Shown: positions 27,094 to 36,568, numbered from the stretch's first letter. The stretch: 64,000 nucleotides of DNA from Neohoeflea coraliihabitans (GCF_019334345.1 NZ_JAHWQX010000003.1:620001-684000), one strand, 5' to 3'. Notes: generated by a model not told the origin, from the letters alone. Numbers and translations are program-made.

Positions 27094-29211
27094 ATGCGCC
27101 CACACCAACTCGATTCCCTGTTCCGCCCCGTCGATACCCTGTCCGGCATCGGTCCGAAACTGGCTGAAGCCCTGGCGCGGGTGACCGGCCGCGACGGCCC
27201 AGAAGACACCCGTGTCATCGATCTCCTGCTGCTTGCGCCCTACACGCTGATCGACCGCAGCCACAATCCCGGCGTGGCGCATGCGCCGGAGGGGACAATC
27301 GTGACCCTGTCCCTGACGATCGACCGTCATCAGCCGGCGCCGCGCGGCCGGGGCAATGTGCCCTACCGGGTGCATGCCCATGACGAGACCGGCGAGATCT
27401 CGCTGGTGTTCTTCAAGGCGCAGCAGAAATGGCTCGAGAAGCTGCTGCCGGTCGGCGAGACAGTGTTCGTCTCCGGCAAGGTGGACTGGTACAACGGCCG
27501 CCCGTCGATGGTGCATCCGGACCACATTGTCGGGGCCGATGACAAGGACGAACTGCCACTGGTCGAACCGGTCTATCCGCTGACCGCCGGCCTGTCGGCG
27601 AAAATGCTGCGCAAGGCCATCGACGCGGCGCTGACGCAATTGCCGGTGCTGCCGGAATGGGCCGATCCGCAATTCATTGCGAAGGCGGCCCTGCCCCGCT
27701 TCGGTGACGCGGTGATGCGGCTGCATCATCCCGAAGAGCCGGGTGATTTCGAGCCGCAGGACGCGTCGCGGCGCCGCCTGGCCTATGACGAATTGCTGGC
27801 CGGGCAGATCTCGCTGTCCCTGGTGCGGGGGCGGCTGCGCAAATTGCCGGGACAGGCGATCGCCGCCAAGGGGCTGTTGCGCGAGAAGATCCGCGGTGCC
27901 CTGCCCTATGGCCTGACCGGCAGCCAGACCGAGGCGATCGATCAGGTGCTGGCCGACATGCGGCTCGATGCGCGCATGATCCGGCTGTTGCAGGGCGATG
28001 TCGGCTCCGGCAAGACGATCGTCGCGCTGTTGACCATGGCCGATGCCGTCGAGGCCGGCGGCCAGGCGGTGCTGATGGCGCCAACCGAGATCCTGGCGCG
28101 GCAGCATCATGCGACACTGAAGGATCTTGCGGCCGCAGCCGGGATCCGGGTTGATCTTCTGACCGGGCGCAGCAAGGGCCGTGAACGCACGGCCACGCTG
28201 GAGCGCATCGCCTCGGGCGAAGCGCAGATCATTGTCGGCACGCACGCACTCTTTCAGGACACGGTCGTCTTTCACCGCCTCACCTATGCGGTGGTCGACG
28301 AGCAGCACCGTTTCGGCGTGCATCAGCGCCTGCGCCTGACAGCCAAGGGCCAGGCGCCGCACATGCTGGTGATGACCGCGACGCCCATTCCGCGCACGCT
28401 GGTGCTCGCCGCTTTCGGCGACATGGACGTCTCGCAATTGACGGAGAAACCCGCCGGACGCAAGCCGATCACCACGGTGACCGTGCCCGATGAACGCCTC
28501 GGCGATGTGGTCGAGCGCTTGCGCGCCGCGCTTGATGGCGACAGGAAAATCTACTGGATCTGTCCGCTTGTCGAGGACAGCGACAAGAGCGATCTGATGA
28601 GCGCCGAGAGCCGGTTTGAAGGCCTGAAAAAAGCCCTCGGCCCGGGGCATGCGGCGCGGCTTGATGTCGTGCATGGACGGATGTCCGGCGAGGACAAGGA
28701 CCGCGCCATGGAGCGCTTCAAGCGCGGTGACACGCGGCTGCTGGTGGCGACCACCGTGATCGAGGTGGGGGTCGATGTGCCGGATGCGACGATCATGGTC
28801 ATCGAGCACGCCGAACGGTTCGGACTGGCGCAGATCCATCAGTTGCGCGGCCGCGTCGGGCGCGGCACGGAAGCGTCAAGCTGCATCCTGCTTTACCACG
28901 GCCCGCTGAGCGAGACGGCGCATGCGCGGCTGGCGGTGCTGCGTGACAGCGAGGACGGGTTTCGCATCGCCGAGGAGGATCTGCGGTTGCGCGGCGAAGG
29001 CGATCTGCTTGGCACGCAGCAATCCGGTCTTCCTGGATTTCGCCTTGCCAATCTGGCGGCTCATGCGGATCTGCTTGAAGTGGCGCGCTCGGACGCACGC
29101 AATGTCATTGCCGCCGATCCCGATCTCTCCGGTCCACGCGGCCCGGCCCTGCGCATGCTGCTTTACCTGATGCGCCGCGACGAGGCGATTCGCTTCTTAC
29201 GTGCCGGTTAG
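27094..29211 (+). CDS. recG: ATP-dependent DNA helicase RecG
   Basis: A 705-residue branched-DNA helicase that remodels replication forks. It has the N-terminal wedge/OB domain (GIGPKLAEALARV, GEISLVFFKAQQKWLEK), Walker A GDVGSGKT at 301-308, the DEQH box at 402-405, ATPIPRTLVLAAFGDMD, and motif VI QIHQLRGRVGRG. The length and order are standard. The ATG at 27094 starts the conserved MRPHQLDSLF. Its tail overlaps the converging DUF502 gene by 15 bases. Confidence 0.97.
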   Translation: MRPHQLDSLFRPVDTLSGIGPKLAEALARVTGRDGPEDTRVIDLLLLAPYTLIDRSHNPGVAHAPEGTIVTLSLTIDRHQPAPRGRGNVPYRVHAHDETGEISLVFFKAQQKWLEKLLPVGETVFVSGKVDWYNGRPSMVHPDHIVGADDKDELPLVEPVYPLTAGLSAKMLRKAIDAALTQLPVLPEWADPQFIAKAALPRFGDAVMRLHHPEEPGDFEPQDASRRRLAYDELLAGQISLSLVRGRLRKLPGQAIAAKGLLREKIRGALPYGLTGSQTEAIDQVLADMRLDARMIRLLQGDVGSGKTIVALLTMADAVEAGGQAVLMAPTEILARQHHATLKDLAAAAGIRVDLLTGRSKGRERTATLERIASGEAQIIVGTHALFQDTVVFHRLTYAVVDEQHRFGVHQRLRLTAKGQAPHMLVMTATPIPRTLVLAAFGDMDVSQLTEKPAGRKPITTVTVPDERLGDVVERLRAALDGDRKIYWICPLVEDSDKSDLMSAESRFEGLKKALGPGHAARLDVVHGRMSGEDKDRAMERFKRGDTRLLVATTVIEVGVDVPDATIMVIEHAERFGLAQIHQLRGRVGRGTEASSCILLYHGPLSETAHARLAVLRDSEDGFRIAEEDLRLRGEGDLLGTQQSGLPGFRLANLAAHADLLEVARSDARNVIAADPDLSGPRGPALRMLLYLMRRDEAIRFLRAG

Positions 29212-29922
29212 GTCGTTTCGCGGCGGGGTATCTTTGGCCAGCGCCGGAGCGGCAGGGGCCCCTGGTGTTTCCGCCGGCATTTTCTTCGGATACTCCGGGG
29301 CGACGAGACCGGCGGAGATCACCATCTTGGCGGCCTCCTCGACGGACATGTCGAGAAAGATGACGTCGCTGCGCGGCACGAACAGCAGAAATCCGGAGGT
29401 CGGGTTCGGCGTCGTCGGCAAGAAGACCGAAATGGTCTCCTGCTGCGGCATGCGCGCGTCGACCTCGCCCCTGGTCTCGGTGGCGACGAAGACGATCGAC
29501 CAGAGGCCCTTGCGCGGATACTCGATCAGCGCCGCCCGCTTGAAGGAATTGTTCTGCTCGGCCAGTACCGTCTCGAAAATCTGCTTGAGACCGCGATAGA
29601 CGACGCGGACCAGCGGCATGCGGTTGAGCAGGCTTTCGCCAAAGCCGAGCACCGTGCGCCCGACGAGGCTGGCGGTGAGGAACCCGACGATCGTCAGCGC
29701 CACCAGGGCAACGAGGAGACCGTAGCCGGGCACACCGAAGGGCAGATAGGAATCGGGATTATAGGCCTTGGGCAGATAGGGTTTGACCCAGCCATCGACC
29801 CAGAGCACGAATGTCCAGGTCAGCCAGGCGGTGATTGCCAGCGGCGCGACCACGATCAGTCCCGTCAGGAAATAGCGTCGCAAGCGCATTCCAGCGCTCG
29901 TTTTTTTCAAGCTATCGCTCAT
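29197..29922 (-). CDS. DUF502 domain-containing membrane protein
   Basis: A 241-residue protein with two N-terminal transmembrane segments (about 17-45 and 67-90) followed by the soluble DUF502 domain: NRMPLVRVVYRGLKQIFETV, SIVFVATETRGEV and FLPTTPNPTSGFLLFVP. A Pro/Ala-rich tail follows. The family is conserved in proteobacteria and plants but its biochemical role is not established. The 3' end overlaps recG by 15 bases on the other strand. Confidence 0.88.
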   Translation of the reverse strand: MSDSLKKTSAGMRLRRYFLTGLIVVAPLAITAWLTWTFVLWVDGWVKPYLPKAYNPDSYLPFGVPGYGLLVALVALTIVGFLTASLVGRTVLGFGESLLNRMPLVRVVYRGLKQIFETVLAEQNNSFKRAALIEYPRKGLWSIVFVATETRGEVDARMPQQETISVFLPTTPNPTSGFLLFVPRSDVIFLDMSVEEAAKMVISAGLVAPEYPKKMPAETPGAPAAPALAKDTPPRNDLTGT

Positions 29923-30041
29923 GTCATATGCCTGTCAGGACCCGGGCTGCGAGAGACGCCGCCGCACGCCTGTCAATATGAGGGGTGCCCGGCGGTTCGA
30001 CAAGGGCTGCGGCTCAGCAAGCGGCCCGCTTTGGCAGCGAT

Positions 30042-31868
30042 TTATTCGACCGTGACCGATTTGGCGAGATTGCGCGGCTGATCGACGTCGGTGCCCATGA
30101 AAACGGCGGTGTGATAGGCGATGAGCTGCACCGGCAGCGCATACAGGATCGGCGTGACGATATCGGCGACCTGCGGAAGGATGATCGTTTCCATGGTCTT
30201 GAGCGAGACGGCGCGGGCGCCCTTCTCGTCGGTGATCAGAATGATGCGTCCGCCGCGCGCTGCCACTTCCTGCATGTTCGAGGCCGTCTTCTCGAACAGC
30301 TTGTCATGCGGCGCGATGACAATCACCGGCATCGCCTCGTCGATCAGGGCAATCGGCCCGTGCTTGAGTTCGCCGGCGGCATACCCTTCGGCGTGGATGT
30401 AACTGATTTCCTTGAGCTTGAGCGCCCCTTCGAGGGCCAGCGGGTAATTGGTTCCACGCCCGAGATAGAGCACGTCCTTGTACTGGCTCAATTCACGCGA
30501 CAACCGCTCGATGCGCGGCTGGACCGAGCGCAGAACCTCGCCGAAGATGCGCCGGCCCTCGACCAGAGCCTGGACCATCTCGCTCTCCTGAGCGCGCGTG
30601 AGCGTGCCGCGCGCCTTGGCCGCCGCGAGCGCCAGTGAGGCAAGAACGGCCAGCTGGCACGTAAAGGCCTTGGTCGATGCGACGCCGATCTCCGGACCGG
30701 CCAGCGTAGGAAAGACCGCATCGGCTTCGCGGGCGATGGTCGATTCCGCGACATTGACGATGGCGCCGATCGCGACCCCCTCGCCCTTGCAATAGCGCAG
30801 CGAAGCAAGCGTGTCGGCGGTCTCGCCGGACTGCGAGACAAACAGCGCCGCCATCTTGCCGGTGAGCGGCATTTCGCGATAGCGGAACTCGGAAGCGACA
30901 TCGATCTCGACCGGCAGGCGGGCATAGCGCTCGAACCAGTATTTGCCGATCAGCCCGGCGTAATAGGCCGTGCCGCAAGCGGAAATGGCGAGCCGGTCGA
31001 GGGCGGCGAAATCAAGCTTGTCGGCCCCGTCCCTGATCTCGCCCTTCGCGAAATCGATGTAATGGGCCAGAGTGTGCGTGACGACCTCCGGCTGCTCGTA
31101 GATTTCCTTTTCCATGAAATGGCGGTGGTTGCCCTTGTCGACCACATAGGCGGCGCCGCGGCTGATCTTGCGGCTGCGCGTCACCGGCTGGCCCTCGCCA
31201 TCATAGAATTCGGCGCCGGAGCGGGTGACCACCGTCCAGTCTCCATCCTCGAGATAGGTGATCTCATCGGTGAAGGGCGCCAATGCAATGGAGTCAGAGC
31301 CCAGGAACATCTCGCCATTGCCATGCCCGACGGCGAGCGGCGGACCGTGCCGGGCGCCGATGATCATCTCTTCATCGCCGGCAAACAGGAGGGCGAGCGC
31401 ATAGGCGCCTTCCAGGCGGGCCAGGGCGGCGCGGGCCGCCTCGCGCGGCGCCATGCCATCGGCGAGGTAGCGCGAGACCAGCTGAGCGACAACTTCGGTG
31501 TCGGTCTCGGTCTGAAACTGCGCGCCAGCCGCCTCAAGCTCCTCGCGCAGAGTGGCGAAATTCTCGATGATGCCGTTGTGGACGACGGCGACATCGCCGG
31601 CCGTATGCGGATGGGCATTGTTTTCTGTCGGGGCGCCATGCGTGGCCCAGCGGGTATGGGCGATGCCGATCTGTCCGGGCAGCGGATCGCCTTCTAGGCG
31701 CCGCTCGAGATTGCCGAGTTTCCCCTCAGCGCGGCGGCGCTCGATGTGGCCGTCGCGCAGGGTTGCGACGCCGGCTGAATCATAGCCGCGGTATTCGAGG
31801 CGTTTCAAGGCATCGATCAGTCGCGGCGCGACGTCGGCGCTTGAGATGATCCCGACAATTCCACACAT
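30042..31868 (-). CDS. glmS: Glucosamine-6-phosphate synthase (isomerizing)
   Basis: A 608-residue enzyme that makes glucosamine 6-phosphate from fructose 6-phosphate and glutamine, feeding cell-envelope synthesis. The N-terminal amidotransferase begins MCGIVGI with the catalytic Cys2; HTRWATHG and HNGIIENF are present. Two SIS domains follow (SACGTAYYAG, SQSGETADT, GRGTNYPLALEGALKLKE) and the protein ends in the conserved AKSVTVE. The start is fixed by the required N-terminal cysteine. It lies downstream of glmU on the same strand, separated by 159 bases containing a 20-base tandem repeat. Confidence 0.98.
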   Translation of the reverse strand: MCGIVGIISSADVAPRLIDALKRLEYRGYDSAGVATLRDGHIERRRAEGKLGNLERRLEGDPLPGQIGIAHTRWATHGAPTENNAHPHTAGDVAVVHNGIIENFATLREELEAAGAQFQTETDTEVVAQLVSRYLADGMAPREAARAALARLEGAYALALLFAGDEEMIIGARHGPPLAVGHGNGEMFLGSDSIALAPFTDEITYLEDGDWTVVTRSGAEFYDGEGQPVTRSRKISRGAAYVVDKGNHRHFMEKEIYEQPEVVTHTLAHYIDFAKGEIRDGADKLDFAALDRLAISACGTAYYAGLIGKYWFERYARLPVEIDVASEFRYREMPLTGKMAALFVSQSGETADTLASLRYCKGEGVAIGAIVNVAESTIAREADAVFPTLAGPEIGVASTKAFTCQLAVLASLALAAAKARGTLTRAQESEMVQALVEGRRIFGEVLRSVQPRIERLSRELSQYKDVLYLGRGTNYPLALEGALKLKEISYIHAEGYAAGELKHGPIALIDEAMPVIVIAPHDKLFEKTASNMQEVAARGGRIILITDEKGARAVSLKTMETIILPQVADIVTPILYALPVQLIAYHTAVFMGTDVDQPRNLAKSVTVE

Positions 31869-31924
31869 TCCATCGTCTCCCGTAAAGCGTTGGCCGCTTT
31901 CGGCCCGCCCGTACCGCAAGTGCC

Positions 31925-31972
31925 GCTATAGCCCCGCCTATGCTGCTATAGCCCCGCCTATGCTGCTATAGC
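31925..31972. repeat. 20-base tandem repeat upstream of glmS
   Basis: Two exact copies of GCTATAGCCCCGCCTATGCT (31925-31944, 31945-31964) and a partial third (31965-31972). Each copy begins with the 8-base palindrome GCTATAGC. The array lies 57 bases upstream of the glmS start codon on the minus strand, in the expected promoter or leader region. Confidence 0.95.
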
Positions 31973-32027
31973 AAAGGCACCTTTTCCGGCGTGTCACTTA
32001 TCATGACCGTTCTTAACCCGCAGCGGC

Positions 32028-33392
32028 CTAACTCGACGACTTGCGCTGTTGCTTAACGGCCTCGGCCCGGGCCCTGAGCGTGGCGGCCTTGTCCGGCAGG
32101 TTCCTCTGCGGTGTGCGCGCCAGAGCCAGTGCATCGGCTTCGACATTCTTCGTCACCACCGTCCCCGAGCCGATATAGGCGCCCTCGCCGATCTCCACCG
32201 GCGCCACCAGCGAGGTGTTGGAGCCGATGAAGGCACCGGCGCCGACAATGGTGCGATGCTTGTTGACCCCGTCATAATTGCAGGTGATCGTGCCGGCGCC
32301 GATATTGGCCCCGGCGCCGATCGTCGCATCTCCGATATAGGTGAGGTGGTTGACCTTGGCGCCCGCCCCGATGTCGGCCTTCTTGACCTCGCAGAAATTA
32401 CCGACCTTGGCGCCTTCGGCCAGCCGCGCCCCCGGACGCAGGCGCGCAAACGGTCCGATACTGGCATTGTTGCCGATCTCGGTGCCCTCGATGTGGGAAA
32501 AGGCGTGAATGCGGGCGCCCGATGCGACCGTCACGCCGGGGCCGAACCAGACATGCGGCTCGATGATCACATCCGGCGCAATCTTTGTATCATGGGCGAG
32601 ATAAACGCTGGACGGATCGAGCATGGTCACGCCCGAGAGCATGATCTCATGGCGGCGGCGGCGCTGCCACTCGGCCTCAATCTCGGCGAGCTCGACACGG
32701 GTGTTGCAGCCCATCAGATCCGCTTCGGGCGCCTTGAGGGCCACGACGCGGCCGCCGCGCTGGCGGCAGATGGCGACAATATCGGTGAGGTAATATTCGC
32801 CCTTGGCGTTGTCGTTGCCGATCGCCTCGAGCAGCGACACGGCGCTTTGTCCATCCATGGTGATGATGCCGCCATTGCAGAATTTTAGCGCGCGCTCGGC
32901 GTCACTGGCCTCGCGATCCTCGACGATCGCCAGCAATTCGTCGCCGTCGGTGATCATCCGTCCGTAGCCGGTGGGATCCTCCGCCTCGAACCCGAGAACC
33001 ACCATATCGGCACCGGCGGCGCGCGCCGCCATGGCGGCATGCAGGCTGTCCGGGTTGATCAGCGGCGTATCGCCGTAAAGGACGATCACGTCATCGAAGC
33101 GTTCGGCCTCGATCGCCTGGCGCGCCATCAGCACGGCATGGCCGGTGCCCTTGCGCTCGGTCTGCTCGACGGCGACGACCGGGATGCCGGAGGCGGCGGC
33201 GGAATCGCGCACCCTGTCGCCATCGCGCCCAACGACGAGAGCGATCCGGTCGACGCCGGCGGCGGCGGCGGCGGCCGTGACATGAGCGATGATCGGCCGG
33301 TGCCCGACCGGGTGCAGAACCTTCGTCAAGGACGACTTCATGCGTGTGGCATCCCCGGCGGCCAACACCACCGCCAGACTTTTGCGCTGCAT
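32028..33392 (-). CDS. glmU: Bifunctional GlcNAc-1-P uridyltransferase / glucosamine-1-P acetyltransferase
   Basis: A 454-residue enzyme that makes UDP-N-acetylglucosamine. The N-terminal nucleotidyltransferase has [20 protein letters not shown] (with D-A in place of the common G-T before TRM), LYGDTPLI and GYGRMI. The C-terminal half is a left-handed beta-helix with hexapeptide repeats and the active-site region FVEVKK-like [21 protein letters not shown] and [10 protein letters not shown]. The ATG at 33392 follows CGGAGA. With glmS downstream it forms an amino-sugar pair. Confidence 0.97.
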   Translation of the reverse strand: MQRKSLAVVLAAGDATRMKSSLTKVLHPVGHRPIIAHVTAAAAAAGVDRIALVVGRDGDRVRDSAAASGIPVVAVEQTERKGTGHAVLMARQAIEAERFDDVIVLYGDTPLINPDSLHAAMAARAAGADMVVLGFEAEDPTGYGRMITDGDELLAIVEDREASDAERALKFCNGGIITMDGQSAVSLLEAIGNDNAKGEYYLTDIVAICRQRGGRVVALKAPEADLMGCNTRVELAEIEAEWQRRRRHEIMLSGVTMLDPSSVYLAHDTKIAPDVIIEPHVWFGPGVTVASGARIHAFSHIEGTEIGNNASIGPFARLRPGARLAEGAKVGNFCEVKKADIGAGAKVNHLTYIGDATIGAGANIGAGTITCNYDGVNKHRTIVGAGAFIGSNTSLVAPVEIGEGAYIGSGTVVTKNVEADALALARTPQRNLPDKAATLRARAEAVKQQRKSSS

Positions 33393-33486
33393 CTGAAAAT
33401 CTCCGTTTCTGATCATTCCGCCGACAGGTGATTCCCGGTATAGCATCTGCCACCACCCTCGTCCGCAGCGCACATAGCGGGGCTCC

Positions 33487-34545
33487 ATGTCCAAGTCCAC
33501 CAGCCAATCTACCCGCCGCGGCGTATCTGCAGGCCCTGGCGCGAGCCAGGGTGCGGGCCAGAGTCCTGGTCAGAGTGCGGGCCAGAGTCCGGGTTCGGGC
33601 GAGAGCGGCGATGCCAGCCTCACCCTGCCGTTCCTGGTGATGCTGATCACACCGCTGTTCTTCTCCTCGAACCTGATCTTCGGGCGGCTGGCCATTCCGG
33701 AAGTGGCACCGTTCACGCTGGCCTTTTTGCGCTGGACCGGCGCGGCGCTTTTTCTGGCGCCGTGGGTCTATGCGGCGCGCAAGCCGGCGCGCGCCTATCT
33801 GCGCGCGCATACCGGCCACTGGCTGCTTCTCGGTTTTCTCGGCATGTGGATCTGCGGCGCCATCGTCTATCTGGCGCTGCAAACGACGACGGCGACCAAC
33901 GGCACGCTGATCTACACCACCTCGCCCCTGATCATCCTCTTGATCGAGCGGCTGTTTTATGGCCGTCCGATCAGCTGGCGCGAGTTTTTGGGCATCCTGA
34001 TCGGCTTTTCCGGCGTGGCGATCATTGTCCTGCGCGGCGATGTCAACGTTCTCTTGGCGCTCGATTTCAATCGCGGCGACCTGTTGCTGTTCGGCGCCGC
34101 CATATCCTGGGCGGCCTATTCGGTGTTGCTGCGCCGCCGCTCGGACCCGGGCGCCGGACCGTCGCTCGGGACGCTGGCGCAGTTCGGCCTGAACGCCATC
34201 GCCGGCATCATTTTGCTGGCGCCCTTCGCCTTGTGGGAATTTTTGACCGGCGCGCGCATGCCGGTGACGGCAACCGCCTGGAGCGGCATTGGCGGCATCA
34301 TCCTGTTCGCCTCGCTGCTGTCCTTTTCAGGATTTCAATACGGCATTGCACGGCTCGGAGCTGCGACCGCCGGCGTCTTCATGTATCTGATGCCGCCCTA
34401 TGGCGTGGCTCTGGCGGTGTTCCTGCTCGGCGAAACGTTCGAGCGCTATCACGCCATCGGCATTGCCACCGTGCTGGCCGGGCTGGTGCTGGCAACCTTC
34501 CGCCGGCCCTATACGCGCCGCCAGGCGGCGGGATCGGCGGTCTAG
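33487..34545 (+). CDS. EamA/DMT-family transporter with repetitive N-terminal extension
   Basis: A 352-residue drug/metabolite-superfamily permease. The first 43 residues are a Gly/Ser/Gln/Pro-rich extension containing AGQSPGQS followed by AGQSPGSG, encoded by a 24-base DNA repeat (33551-33598). Ten transmembrane helices in two EamA repeats follow, for example [21 protein letters not shown] and [21 protein letters not shown] in general pattern. The start is not fixed by a strong ribosome-binding site; initiation inside the extension is possible only at non-ATG codons. The substrate is unknown. Confidence 0.85.
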   Translation: MSKSTSQSTRRGVSAGPGASQGAGQSPGQSAGQSPGSGESGDASLTLPFLVMLITPLFFSSNLIFGRLAIPEVAPFTLAFLRWTGAALFLAPWVYAARKPARAYLRAHTGHWLLLGFLGMWICGAIVYLALQTTTATNGTLIYTTSPLIILLIERLFYGRPISWREFLGILIGFSGVAIIVLRGDVNVLLALDFNRGDLLLFGAAISWAAYSVLLRRRSDPGAGPSLGTLAQFGLNAIAGIILLAPFALWEFLTGARMPVTATAWSGIGGIILFASLLSFSGFQYGIARLGAATAGVFMYLMPPYGVALAVFLLGETFERYHAIGIATVLAGLVLATFRRPYTRRQAAGSAV

Positions 34546-34567
34546 GTCTTCGCGCAGGGCCGGACAA

Positions 34568-35356
34568 TCAGCCGATGGCGCCGAGCGTCGGGAAGGTTTC
34601 CAGCAGCCAGTAGGCCATTCGCGCCATGCCGCCGGTCAGAAACAGGATGCCGGTGAGCACCAGCAGCGCGCCGGTGATCTTCTCGACCGTGCCCAGGTGC
34701 CGGCGGAAGCGCTGCAGGAAGCGCATGAAGGCGCCGGAAAAGCCCGCCGCGATCCAGAACGGCACCGCCAGGCCAAGGGAATAGAGCGCCAGCAGCGCGG
34801 CGCCGGAGCCGACGGTATCGCGCGAGGCGGCAACGCCGAGGATGGCGCCGAGCACCGGGCCGATGCAGGGTGTCCAGCCGAAGGCGAAGGCCAGCCCCAT
34901 CACATAGGCGCCCGTCAGGGTGGCCGGCTGACCGCTGCCGGCGAAGCGGGCTTCGCGGGCCAGCAGACCGATGCGGAAAACACCCATGAAATGCAGGCCC
35001 ATGATGATGATCAGGATGCCGCCGAGCCGGGCGAACAGATCGATGTTCTGGCGCAGAATTCCGCCGATGGAGGAGGCGCCGGCGCCAAGCGCCACAAACA
35101 CCGTCGCAAAGCCGAGCGTGAAGATGAATGCGGCGCGCAGCACCTGCCATTGCACGCGCCGGGCAACCGCGGCGTCGGCCGCAGTGGCCGCAGTGGCCGC
35201 TGCGCCGCCGGGCTGGTTGGCGCGGTGCAGATCCTCGAAGGACACGCCGGCCATATAGCACAGATAGGGCGGCACGAGCGGCAACACGCAGGGCGAGAGA
35301 AACGACAGGGCGCCGGCAAGGATCGCCGTCAGCAGCGGAATATCGGCAATCGTCAC
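34568..35356 (-). CDS. ccdA: CcdA-family cytochrome c biogenesis / thiol carrier protein
   Basis: A 262-residue six-helix CcdA homologue with both family cysteines, in LSPCVLPLVPPYLCYMAG near residue 23 and FGWTPCIGPVLGAIL near residue 154. It differs from the sox-linked paralogue at 186-920 by an Ala/Thr-rich cytoplasmic loop (GGAAATAATAADAAVA, about residues 50-66) and by an extra Cys in the first motif region. It is monocistronic and converges on the EamA gene with a 22-base gap. The likely role is reductant supply for cytochrome c maturation in the periplasm. Confidence 0.88.
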   Translation of the reverse strand: MTIADIPLLTAILAGALSFLSPCVLPLVPPYLCYMAGVSFEDLHRANQPGGAAATAATAADAAVARRVQWQVLRAAFIFTLGFATVFVALGAGASSIGGILRQNIDLFARLGGILIIIMGLHFMGVFRIGLLAREARFAGSGQPATLTGAYVMGLAFAFGWTPCIGPVLGAILGVAASRDTVGSGAALLALYSLGLAVPFWIAAGFSGAFMRFLQRFRRHLGTVEKITGALLVLTGILFLTGGMARMAYWLLETFPTLGAIG

Positions 35357-35560
35357 GTGGTCCTGTGCCCCTGTCGCGTTTGTTCCGGCCGGCTTTCGAG
35401 CCTGGGCCGCGCCGGTTCCTGATGCCTATCACTCGCCGCGGCTTGTACCGGCGACGATTGGCGTTGACCAATCACAATTTCCGGCGCGGCTTGCGACAAT
35501 TTGGCCGAGGCGCCCAATGCCCATGCGGCACGCTGCGGCGGTGCCGGTGCTTGGCACCGT

Positions 35561-35604
35561 GAATGACCGGGGGAATGGCCCGGGGGAATGGGCCGGGGAA
35601 TGCC
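35561..35604. repeat. Degenerate GGGGGAATGGCC short tandem repeats
   Basis: Four imperfect copies of a 11-14 base unit resembling CCGGGGGAATGG lie in the 339-base region between ccdA (leftward) and tRNA-Lys. The rest of that region shows no convincing gene. Confidence 0.7.
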
Positions 35605-35695
35605 GCGCAAAAGCACGGATTTTGTGTTGACCAGCGGACGGGCCGTGCCTATGTTCCGCGCCACCCGGGAGGCGCTCACAGGCGCGCCGGTTCGG

Positions 35696-35771
35696 GAGCG
35701 CGTAGCTCAGCTGGTAGAGCAACTGACTTTTAATCAGTAGGTCCAGGGTTCGAACCCCTGCGCGCTCACCA
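35696..35771 (+). tRNA. tRNA-Lys (anticodon TTT)
   Basis: A complete 76-base cloverleaf including encoded CCA. Acceptor stem GAGCGCG pairs with CGCGCTC. The anticodon stem ACTGA/TCAGT encloses loop CTTTTAA with anticodon TTT. The T arm is CAGGG-TTCGAAC-CCCTG and the discriminator base is A. It decodes AAA/AAG. tRNA genes like this are frequent integration targets, and the gene-poor stretch that follows is discussed in the findings. Confidence 0.98.
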
Positions 35772-35836
35772 TTTTTCCATGCCACGTCGGTCGCTTGGCC
35801 TTTTGCTCCCAGAGCGGATGCGGAAGGTGCGACTTT

Positions 35837-35858
35837 CGTGCGACTTGCTGGTCGCACG
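35837..35858 (+). terminator. Hairpin downstream of tRNA-Lys
   Basis: A perfect 8-base-pair stem CGTGCGAC (35837-35844) with GTCGCACG (35851-35858) and loop TTGCTG lies about 66 bases after the tRNA. It may end tRNA transcription, but no T-tract follows directly. Confidence 0.4.
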
Positions 35859-35969
35859 AGCCTCTCGCACGGCAAGCCGACACGCGACACCCGGTGGTTG
35901 CTTGCGGTTGCGATGGCGCGCCGGTTTGGCGCGGTGTCAAAAGGTTCCGTCAGTCCTGGAACAGCCACA

Positions 35970-36407
35970 TCATGTGGTGAGCTTCACCGTCGCCGTGGCG
36001 AGGACCACGTACCGTGCCGTCTTGGCGAAGGCGACCAGCAGGAGAAAACTCCAGAACGGCTCGCGAAGGACCCCGGCCGCTACCGTGAGCGCGTCACCGC
36101 CGAAAGGCATCCACGAAAGCAGCAGGCTCCATCGCCCCCATTTGCGATACCAGGCCGACGCGCGATCCAGATGAGCCGCGGAGACCGGAAACCAGCGGTG
36201 GTTCTGGAACCGGTCGACACCGCGTCCGAGCCCCCAGTTGACAACCGCGCCGAGCGTATTGCCGACGCTCGCGAAGGCGACCAGCAGGACGATGGGATAT
36301 CCGGCGAGCTGAAGCCCCACCAATCCGATCTCCGATTGAGCCGGAAGTATCGTGGCCGCCAGGAAAGAGAGCGCGAACAGGCCAGACAGTTCGAGGAGAC
36401 CTTCCAC
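35970..36407 (-). CDS. YqaA-family membrane protein (DedA-like)
   Basis: A 145-residue integral membrane protein of the SNARE-associated/YqaA group. Conserved blocks are FLAATILPAQSEIGL, ASVGNTLGAVVNWGLGRGVDRF and SWMPFGGDALTVAAGVLR. About four hydrophobic segments are visible. Related DedA proteins have been linked to lipid flipping, but YqaA function is not established. The GTG start at 36407 has GGAG about 9 bases upstream, and that site overlaps the end of a small upstream frame (36413-36568), suggesting coupling. Confidence 0.85.
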   Translation of the reverse strand: MEGLLELSGLFALSFLAATILPAQSEIGLVGLQLAGYPIVLLVAFASVGNTLGAVVNWGLGRGVDRFQNHRWFPVSAAHLDRASAWYRKWGRWSLLLSWMPFGGDALTVAAGVLREPFWSFLLLVAFAKTARYVVLATATVKLTT

Positions 36408-36412
36408 GCGCC

Positions 36413-36568
36413 TCAGCTCCGGCCGTGCCGGGCGGCATGCGTGTCGTCGATGACGACGGCATGCACTTGGCGTTGGTCGAGCGCGAACGTGCCCTGCGGG
36501 TCGGTGCCGTCATGCGGTCCTTGAAGGCCGGGCGTGACGAGGATGTTATGGGTGAGAACGGTCGGCAT
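36413..36568 (-). CDS. Hypothetical small protein upstream of the YqaA gene
   Basis: A 51-codon frame beginning MPTVLTHNILVTPGLQG and ending DDTHAARHGRS. Its third codon positions are GC-rich like neighbouring genes, which argues for real or recently real coding. It ends 5 bases before the YqaA GTG, and its ATG overlaps the stop of the frame at 36568-36762 by one base (TGATG). I do not recognise a domain. It could also be the remnant of a longer gene. Confidence 0.35.
   Translation of the reverse strand: MPTVLTHNILVTPGLQGPHDGTDPQGTFALDQRQVHAVVIDDTHAARHGRS

Noticed and set aside
27082-28839. 585-codon open frame on - opposite recG
   Set aside because: Shadow of recG, which has complete helicase motifs on +.
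31869-32027. glmS ribozyme or riboswitch
   Set aside because: The sequence is a simple tandem repeat without the conserved ribozyme core, which is known from Gram-positive bacteria.
35353-35679. 108-codon open frame on - between ccdA and tRNA-Lys
   Set aside because: Arg/Pro-rich translation over a low-complexity repeat with no start signal; not convincing as a gene.
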